Part shown: positions 7,601-12,022 of the stretch, one piece after another | How positions within the stretch are numbered: position 1 is the first letter of the stretch | Layout: the number at the start of each line of letters is the position of its first letter | Source: a bacterium UBA2214 | Lineage (GTDB): Bacteria; Zhuqueibacterota; Zhuqueibacteria; Residuimicrobiales; Residuimicrobiaceae | Length of the DNA: 12,022 bases | Direction: 5' to 3' | Assembly: GCA_002327255.1 (NCBI GenBank) | Contig: DCUM01000225.1 | Span: forward strand, 1 to 12,022 | The notes under the pieces: generated by a model | Seen by the model: the letters and a program-made list of their open reading frames with translations, nothing else | What the model was told of the DNA's origin: nothing | Databases searched by the model: none | Position numbers and translations under genes: made by a program

Positions 7601-10600
7601 CAACGAGAACAAGGTCAGGGACTGGGGTGAACCCTACAGCAATGACGACTGGTCCTACAGTTCTGGAAGCTCCAATCACGAACGCATCAACGGAACCGAG
7701 GGCAACGAGAACGACATCGGCGGCCGCGTCCCGGATTCAGAGGATATGAACGGCAACGGCGTTCTCGATGACGCCAATGCCTACTTTTCCTATTCGTTTT
7801 CGCTGTCGCGCACCAGTCCCGATACGGTCCTGGTCGCTGGCAAGTCCATCAACACGACCACCGGGGAAGATTTCGGCTGGCGACTCTATCGCATTCCGCT
7901 CAATGCCGAAGCGCCGCGGCGGCTCAAATATGGCGATGCCGACATCACCAATGTCCAGTACGTCCGGCTGTGGATGGATGGTTTTTCCAGATCCGGCATG
8001 CATTTCATCCGCATCGCTGAAGTCAACCTGGTCGGCAGTGAGTGGAAGGAGATGGGTGTGGCTTCACCGGAGGCGCCGGAGACCTATAGCGCAGGCAAGG
8101 ACTCGATCATCGCCATTTCGGTGATGAATACCCACGATAATCCCGATTATATCCCGCCTCCGGGCGTGAGCGGTGAAGTGGACCGCATCACCCAGGTGAC
8201 GGCGCGCGAACAGTCGCTGGTGTTGAATATCAAGGAGATGAGCCCCCTTTATAGTTGCGCCATCCAGAAATCGCTGTTTGAAGCACAGGATTATCTCCAT
8301 TACAACACCCTCAAGATGTACGTATACGGCCGGGATCCGCGTGGATTGCACATTTCGCCCGACTCTTCCAGGCTGGAATTTTTCATCCGTTTCGGCGCCA
8401 GCACGCGGGATTACTATGAAATCCGCGAGCCGGTTTATGAAGGCTGGGACCCGCGCAACAATATCGACATCGATCTGCAGGAGCTCGCCGGCATCAAGCT
8501 GATTGCCAGCAACTATGACAGCAGCGGTTACCGCAAGGGTTATTCCAGAATCCTCTCCAGCGGCAAAGCCTGTTTCATCATGGGAAATCCCTCCCTGACC
8601 AACGTCCGTCTGTTGATTGCGGGGGTCAGAAACCTCGACGATACCCATTATTTTACCGGGCAGGTGTGGATGAACGAGTTGCGCCTCTCGAACGTCAAAA
8701 AAGACAAGGGCATGGCCTTTCGCGCCCGCGCCGAGTTCAACTGGGCCGGATTGTTGACCACCAATGCGCAGATCGAACGGATGGATTCCGATTTTCACAA
8801 TGTCACCGAACGTTACGGGACGCAGAACAATTCCACCAATTTCTCCGCTTCCGGGACCTTGCAGCTCCATAAATTTTTGCCCGCCAAATGGGGCCTCGCC
8901 ATTCCGGTCTCGGTCAACTATCGCAATATGGAGTCGCTGCCCAAATACAAACCCAACACCGATGTCGAGGTCACCGATGAGTTGCCGGAGGAGGTTCTCG
9001 AAACCGTGCGCACCAAGAGTGAGCAGAAGGGACTGACGCTCAGTCTGGGCATGAATTCGCGTTCGCAGAATTTTTTCATTAAAAATATTCTCAACCGCCT
9101 CAACTTCAATTATGGCGAAAGCCGCGAGAACGGCTCCAATCCCACCTATCGCATCACCCAGTCGCGCTCCCAGAACAGTGAGGCGCGTTGGGATGTCAAT
9201 TTCAGTCCCAAAAATTTCTTCCGGCCTTTCAAATGGATGGGCGATGCCAGGTGGCTCAACAAGCTCACCGACATGCGGCTCTATTATACGCCCACCAATT
9301 TCAATACCAATATACGCGGCAGCCGTTCGCGGAGTCTGAACATCAGCCGCACCGATCTGGAACAAAGCAACGAGATTTTTACGGTCAGCTCGAGTGTCGG
9401 CGGCGCCGCCAAAATCGTCGAGTCGCTGCAAATGGACCTCAGCCGTACTTTTACCAACGACTTGCAGGATATCGCCCGGGATACCCTGCGCATGATGTTG
9501 AGCAACGGGCAGCTGGGTTATTTGACCGATATGAATCAGAATTTCAAGATCTCTTACAATCCGAAATTATTCAACTGGCTGACGCATAATTTCAGCTACA
9601 GCACCACCTTCCGCTACGGTTTCAACCGGCAGCAGAAGAATCAGGCGCGCAGCGCCCAGTTGGGCAAGACCTTTGCGGTCAATGGTTCGCTCGATCTGAG
9701 AAATTTCTGGAGTTCCATCTACCGGGCGGGTCCTGTCGGCGCCCGGCCGGGCGTCAGACCCACGCAACCCGCGACGCGCCGTCAGGCGCCCGCCACGCCC
9801 GAGGTTAAAAAAGACGATGAACCGATGAATGAGAAGGAGAAGGGGAAGGATAAGGATAAGGAGAAAAAGGAGGGTCCGGGTTTCTCCGTGATGCCGGTGT
9901 TCGGAAAATTCTTCGGCTTTTTCGAACCCTTTTCGATCACCTATAACCAACGCAACAACGCCACCATCTATGGCATCAGCCGCATGCCGACGATGCGCTA
10001 CATGCTCGGCCTCGCCGATACCATCGGTGTGCCGATGGAAGTGTCGTCCACCGAAGCGGGCACCAGCGGCACGGTCAACCGCCCCACCCGTACGGAAGGC
10101 AATACGGTGCATGTCTCATCGGGATTCAGTATTTCGCGCAACGTCAAAGTGACCCTGGGTTATGACTATTCCTATTCGCGCAACGCGAGCACGACGGTCA
10201 CCGGACAGATGTCCCACAAGCGCCTGGTTTATGGAGACATCGACATGCCGTTTCCGGAGTGGACGGTGCGCATCTCCGGCCTCGAGAAGCTTCCCTTCAT
10301 CAACAAGTACATCACCACCATGAGTCTGGATCATGGTTATTCAGGCACCTTCGATCAGACCTTTGATGAGAAGAACAATTTGAAGAGCATCACCAAGGAT
10401 GATCGCACCTCCAAGTTCAGTCCGTTGTTGGGGACCAGCCTCAATTTCAAGAACGGCATCACCATGTCGGTTCGCTTCACCCAGGGTCAGACCACATCGT
10501 ATGCCAGGGGTTCCGGTTTGGGAGGCACCCGGACCGCCAACAAGGATTTGCAGCTTTCGGCGCAATACCGCAAGCAGAGCAATTTTCGCATTCCGATACC

Positions 10601-10883
10601 GGTTTGGCCTTTCAGGAATATGCGCTTGAAAAACACGGTCAATTTGCAGGTTTCAATGAGTTCGCGCAGCAACACCACCTGGAAAAGCCGCCAGGGGGGT
10701 GATTGGGAACCGACGGCGGAGACCACCAACTGGTCGTTCAAGCCGGATTTGCAGTACAGCTTCAGCGATCGCGTCAACGGCGGCGCCTTTTTCGAGATCG
10801 GCAAGAACACCAACCGGGTGATTGGCAACTCTTCCTATTATGAGTTCGGTCTGAATGCCAACATTTCGATTCGCGGCCGTTAG
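4644..10883 (+). CDS. sprA: SprA/Sov-type outer-membrane translocon protein of the type IX secretion system
   Basis: SprA forms a giant (36-strand in Flavobacterium) outer-membrane barrel that exports T9SS cargo; Sov is the Porphyromonas counterpart. This 2079-residue copy is shorter than the 2403-residue Flavobacterium protein. A signal peptide (Arg5/Arg8, hydrophobic 13-29, likely cut after VRA33) supports ATG 4644 over Met10 at 4671; no Shine-Dalgarno is visible, and a TGA at 4620 blocks upstream extension. The SprA N-terminal region starts near 153, with IGDKVTIGVDQDSE and KYKGYEDEIIESIEAGN at about 221-262. Further SprA-like segments are VIEGSEEVTLNGRRL (from 629), YIDDFEAAKRS (793-803) and an Asp/Asn-rich stretch (933-1049). 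The C-terminal half is beta-rich, broken by a Lys/Glu linker near 1700-1746, and ends FGLNANISIRGR. The TAG stop lies inside the first copy of a 70-bp repeat. Lipoprotein and T9SS partner genes other than sprA are not in the window. Confidence 0.93.
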   Translation: MATSRLQRSMVTLPPAVVLSMVILFCLMGQVRADERMPGPYIGVRLPQMVTPIVPLFEERPFLGLHLEGAVSPLLKRAVPDIRREVKVDSSGRNINFSEKIGKIPVEIPAYLTLEEYARQRQRHNLRSMWQRNTLAKLGERSAYATGSGALRIDIPVEIKSKTFQKIFGSGTVGLDVTGDINIKGGLRHEKRSEVKSTMNQGNDTNFKMEQTQRFRVSGHIGDKVTIGVDQDSERMFDFENNLQLKYKGYEDEIIESIEAGNIALNLPRTNYVTYGGKSSGLFGIKSVFRLGNLSLTAIASQEKGQKKKLDFKGGTVDDVNEIKDYNYVKNVYFFIDELYRRQFPQRGSDGEFLIDPSRRISRIEVYKSKPQYVKSSAESYVHGWAWVPAAADSNKLVIVTGDTTVQDQINTYRGPFLRLEKTSYYVDPELGYIRLNEMLQADEVLAVAFQDTSGRIRGNINFDPGKDRVLQLRLLRPSNPRPTNKTWSLAWRNVYNIGAASESNFELKILYKPSAGIPEETIRLDGKTTSYLQVFGLDRVGRTAGSPPDNIIDKNDNILRLRQGELWFPTLHPFDPDEPEYQALLPEDKRVPAIYDTTTEAVWARETKFVIQVNSKIRKSEISLGVMNVIEGSEEVTLNGRRLQRGTDYMIEYFSGTISIKNQEALQPSANLEITYEANQAFQIDKKTIMGARADYVLWDDSFVGLTFIYLNESTLDQKVRVGKGPMRNMIWDVNSAMSFKPFFLTRFANILPFVDTRDETSLRFEGEVAQIIPNPNTRNNEATGDFDGVAYIDDFEAAKRSTPLGVQRRSWRPASQPLAVVDTTADGDVACAKRGRMIYYQPYTQVSINEIWPNRDTQGNLGTQNSVDVLDIEFTPADTLLNRDGSSAIHESWGGLQKFLSAGYQDQSESKFLEIWVKGSEGNLHIDLGMISEDYIPNRRLDTEDLFNNGLRNNLLDPGEDVGVDGMANNDPRAIAAGGDFWDLNENKVRDWGEPYSNDDWSYSSGSSNHERINGTEGNENDIGGRVPDSEDMNGNGVLDDANAYFSYSFSLSRTSPDTVLVAGKSINTTTGEDFGWRLYRIPLNAEAPRRLKYGDADITNVQYVRLWMDGFSRSGMHFIRIAEVNLVGSEWKEMGVASPEAPETYSAGKDSIIAISVMNTHDNPDYIPPPGVSGEVDRITQVTAREQSLVLNIKEMSPLYSCAIQKSLFEAQDYLHYNTLKMYVYGRDPRGLHISPDSSRLEFFIRFGASTRDYYEIREPVYEGWDPRNNIDIDLQELAGIKLIASNYDSSGYRKGYSRILSSGKACFIMGNPSLTNVRLLIAGVRNLDDTHYFTGQVWMNELRLSNVKKDKGMAFRARAEFNWAGLLTTNAQIERMDSDFHNVTERYGTQNNSTNFSASGTLQLHKFLPAKWGLAIPVSVNYRNMESLPKYKPNTDVEVTDELPEEVLETVRTKSEQKGLTLSLGMNSRSQNFFIKNILNRLNFNYGESRENGSNPTYRITQSRSQNSEARWDVNFSPKNFFRPFKWMGDARWLNKLTDMRLYYTPTNFNTNIRGSRSRSLNISRTDLEQSNEIFTVSSSVGGAAKIVESLQMDLSRTFTNDLQDIARDTLRMMLSNGQLGYLTDMNQNFKISYNPKLFNWLTHNFSYSTTFRYGFNRQQKNQARSAQLGKTFAVNGSLDLRNFWSSIYRAGPVGARPGVRPTQPATRRQAPATPEVKKDDEPMNEKEKGKDKDKEKKEGPGFSVMPVFGKFFGFFEPFSITYNQRNNATIYGISRMPTMRYMLGLADTIGVPMEVSSTEAGTSGTVNRPTRTEGNTVHVSSGFSISRNVKVTLGYDYSYSRNASTTVTGQMSHKRLVYGDIDMPFPEWTVRISGLEKLPFINKYITTMSLDHGYSGTFDQTFDEKNNLKSITKDDRTSKFSPLLGTSLNFKNGITMSVRFTQGQTTSYARGSGLGGTRTANKDLQLSAQYRKQSNFRIPIPVWPFRNMRLKNTVNLQVSMSSRSNTTWKSRQGGDWEPTAETTNWSFKPDLQYSFSDRVNGGAFFEIGKNTNRVIGNSSYYEFGLNANISIRGR

Positions 10884-11029
10884 GGATTTATTAACCAGCT
10901 GTGAACCACAGATGTTTGGTCTGAATCCCAATATCCCGATTCGCGGCCGTCAGGGGGTTATTAACCAGCTGTGGCCCACAGATGTTTGGTCTGAATCCCA
11001 ATATCACGATTCGCGGCCGCCAGGGGGTT
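10848..11029 (+). repeat. 70-bp tandem repeat, about 2.6 copies, starting inside the sprA 3' end
   Basis: Copies lie at 10848-10917, 10918-10987 and 10988-11029 (partial), with a period of exactly 70 bp. Copy 1 carries the last 11 sprA codons, the TAG stop and 34 bp of downstream sequence. Copies 1 and 2 differ at 9 of 70 positions; copies 2 and 3 differ at 2 of the shared 42, so the second duplication looks more recent. Each full unit holds a small hairpin, CTGTG-3 nt-CACAG (10899-10911 and 10969-10981), and the two changes there fall in the loop. No T-run follows, so it is a poor intrinsic terminator. Because 70 is not a multiple of 3, the peptide GLNxNIxIRGR reappears in a different frame in each copy. 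The repeat fills most of the sprA-to-cyclase gap. Confidence 0.9.
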
Positions 11030-11085
11030 GCAGGAATGGCGACGAAGCGAAACCCTGGCGTCCGATATACAGGGAGTCCATCAAA

Positions 11086-11985
11086 ATGAAAAAGATCCTT
11101 TCAGGTTTTATGGTGTTCATCACGTTCGCGGCATGCGGTTGTGCCCAAAATCCGCCGGTTTTTGACGGCGCCAGGGCTTTTGCGATCCTGGAGAAACAGT
11201 GTGAATTCGGAGCGAGGGTTCCCGGAACGCCCGCCCACCAAAAATGCCGCGATTATCTCATCACCGCGCTGCGCGGTTACGCCGATCAGGTGACGACGCA
11301 GGAATTCCTTCATACGTTTGGCAAGCCGCCGCAGTCGGCGCGCGCCACCAATATCATCGCCAATTTTCAACCCGCCAGGAGAGATCGCGTCCTGTTGTGC
11401 GCCCATTGGGATTGCCGTCACATCTGTGACGAAGACCCGGATCCCAAAAAACGCACGCTGCCGGTGATGGGCGCCAATGATGGCGCTTCCGGCGTCGCCG
11501 TGCTGCTGGAAATCGCCCGTCTCCTCAAAGCCCGGCCGCCGCGGCAGGGGGTGGATATCGTGCTCTTCGATGCGGAGGATCAGGGCATGCAGGGCGATGA
11601 TCGCAGCTATGCCAGGGGTTCGCAATATTTTGCACGCCATGTCGAGCCCACCTATCATCCGCGTTACGGGATTCTTCTCGATATGATCGGCGACAAGGAT
11701 TTGCTCATCTACCAGGAGGCCTTCTCCGTGCAAATGGCGCGGCCTATTGTGGATAAAGTGTGGGCGGCGGCACAACGGCTCGGCATCAGCGAATTTGTCC
11801 CGCAGGTAGGCTATGCGGTGTTCGATGACCATGTTCCCCTGCTCGAGCGCGGCATCGCCTGCATTGATGTCATCGATTTCGATTATCCCCACTGGCATAC
11901 CAGCCATGACACCCCCGACAAATGCAGCGCCGCCAGCCTGGAAAAAGTGGGACGCGTCGTGGTGGAAGTGCTGTACAATCCCTGA
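11086..11985 (+). CDS. M28-family zinc protein, glutaminyl-peptide cyclotransferase-like lipoprotein
   Basis: Enzymes of this type convert an N-terminal glutamine of exported peptides to pyroglutamate; relatives in the same M28 fold are aminopeptidases. The 299-residue protein shows the animal-type cyclase pattern. Against human QPCT, Asp132 (GANDGASG), Asp165 (FDAEDQG) and His271 (HWHTSHDTPD) match the zinc ligands Asp159, Glu202 and His330; Glu164 matches catalytic Glu201; Asp199 (LLDMIGD) and Asp247 (DDHVPLLERG) match Asp248 and Asp305. AHWD (106-109) is the usual M28 upstream motif. The N-terminus MKKILSGFMVFITFAAC suggests a lipoprotein signal with Cys17 (lipobox FAAC) or Cys19 as the anchor; neither lipobox is ideal. 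AGGGAG (11071-11076) lies 9 bp before ATG 11086. The frame is open upstream to 10855, but that extension translates the 70-bp repeat and would bury the signal peptide, so I reject it. It is the same strand as sprA, 202 bp downstream. Peptidase activity instead of cyclase is the main alternative. Confidence 0.87.
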   Translation: MKKILSGFMVFITFAACGCAQNPPVFDGARAFAILEKQCEFGARVPGTPAHQKCRDYLITALRGYADQVTTQEFLHTFGKPPQSARATNIIANFQPARRDRVLLCAHWDCRHICDEDPDPKKRTLPVMGANDGASGVAVLLEIARLLKARPPRQGVDIVLFDAEDQGMQGDDRSYARGSQYFARHVEPTYHPRYGILLDMIGDKDLLIYQEAFSVQMARPIVDKVWAAAQRLGISEFVPQVGYAVFDDHVPLLERGIACIDVIDFDYPHWHTSHDTPDKCSAASLEKVGRVVVEVLYNP

Positions 11986-12022
11986 TTTTATCACGAGTGG
12001 AACGGACGATTTGCCGCCGCAG

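Noticed and set aside
8064..9431. 455-codon open frame on the minus strand inside sprA
   Set aside because: Shadow of GC-rich coding sequence; the sprA frame continues unbroken across it with recognisable SprA character, and the antisense product shows no domain I recognise.
10899..10981. CTGTG/CACAG hairpins as intrinsic terminators of sprA
   Set aside because: The stem is only 5 bp and no T-run follows (the next bases are ATGTTTGG), so termination is not supported.
10848..11029. CRISPR array
   Set aside because: The units are directly abutting 70-bp imperfect copies without unique spacers, and the first copy is the coding end of sprA.
10855..11085. Extended N-terminus (77 residues) for the cyclase-like gene, starting inside sprA
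   Set aside because: It would translate the 70-bp repeat and place the lipoprotein signal peptide internally; ATG 11086 has a Shine-Dalgarno site and a normal signal sequence directly after it.

Overview
The window holds five substantial genes plus the 3' part of a sixth. GC is high in the genes and clearly lower in one intergenic gap. It looks like chromosomal DNA of an LPS-bearing (diderm) bacterium of the FCB (Fibrobacterota-Chlorobiota-Bacteroidota) superphylum. The main reason is the 2079-residue SprA-type protein, the outer-membrane translocon protein of the type IX secretion system (T9SS), which is largely confined to Bacteroidota and relatives such as Calditrichota, KSB1, Ignavibacteria and Gemmatimonadota. 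Two LptF/LptG permeases imply LPS export. High GC, clear Shine-Dalgarno sites before two genes and near-consensus sigma70-like promoters fit a deep FCB lineage better than a typical AT-rich Flavobacterium. I cannot place the genus.

Layout. From the left edge to 1076 (+) is the adenine glycosylase MutY, cut at its 5' end. A 120-bp gap with a good promoter candidate leads to a short DprA/SLOG-like protein (1197-1847, +). That gene meets, tail to tail with a 17-bp overlap, a leftward LPS-export pair: lptF (4333-2948) followed by lptG (2907-1831). An AT-rich 310-bp divergent region (4334-4643) with a perfect 8-bp-stem hairpin and a rightward promoter candidate separates lptF from sprA (4644-10883, +). 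The last bases of sprA begin a 70-bp tandem repeat (about 2.6 copies, 10848-11029). It is followed by an M28-family, glutaminyl-cyclase-like lipoprotein gene (11086-11985, +). The last 37 bases show no gene I can support.

How the genes fit together. MutY is a DNA-repair enzyme and the DprA-like protein carries a DNA-processing-type fold. From lptG rightward everything concerns the cell envelope: LptF/LptG pull LPS out of the inner membrane, SprA exports T9SS cargo across the outer membrane, and the cyclase-like lipoprotein could act on N-terminal glutamine of exported proteins. This last link is an inference from domain type and adjacency.

Most of the window is conventional, and I see no clear sign of a wholly new system. 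The points most worth a second look are the tandem duplication of the sprA 3' end, the sprA/glutaminyl-cyclase pairing, the degenerate DprA-like protein, and the divergent regulatory region.
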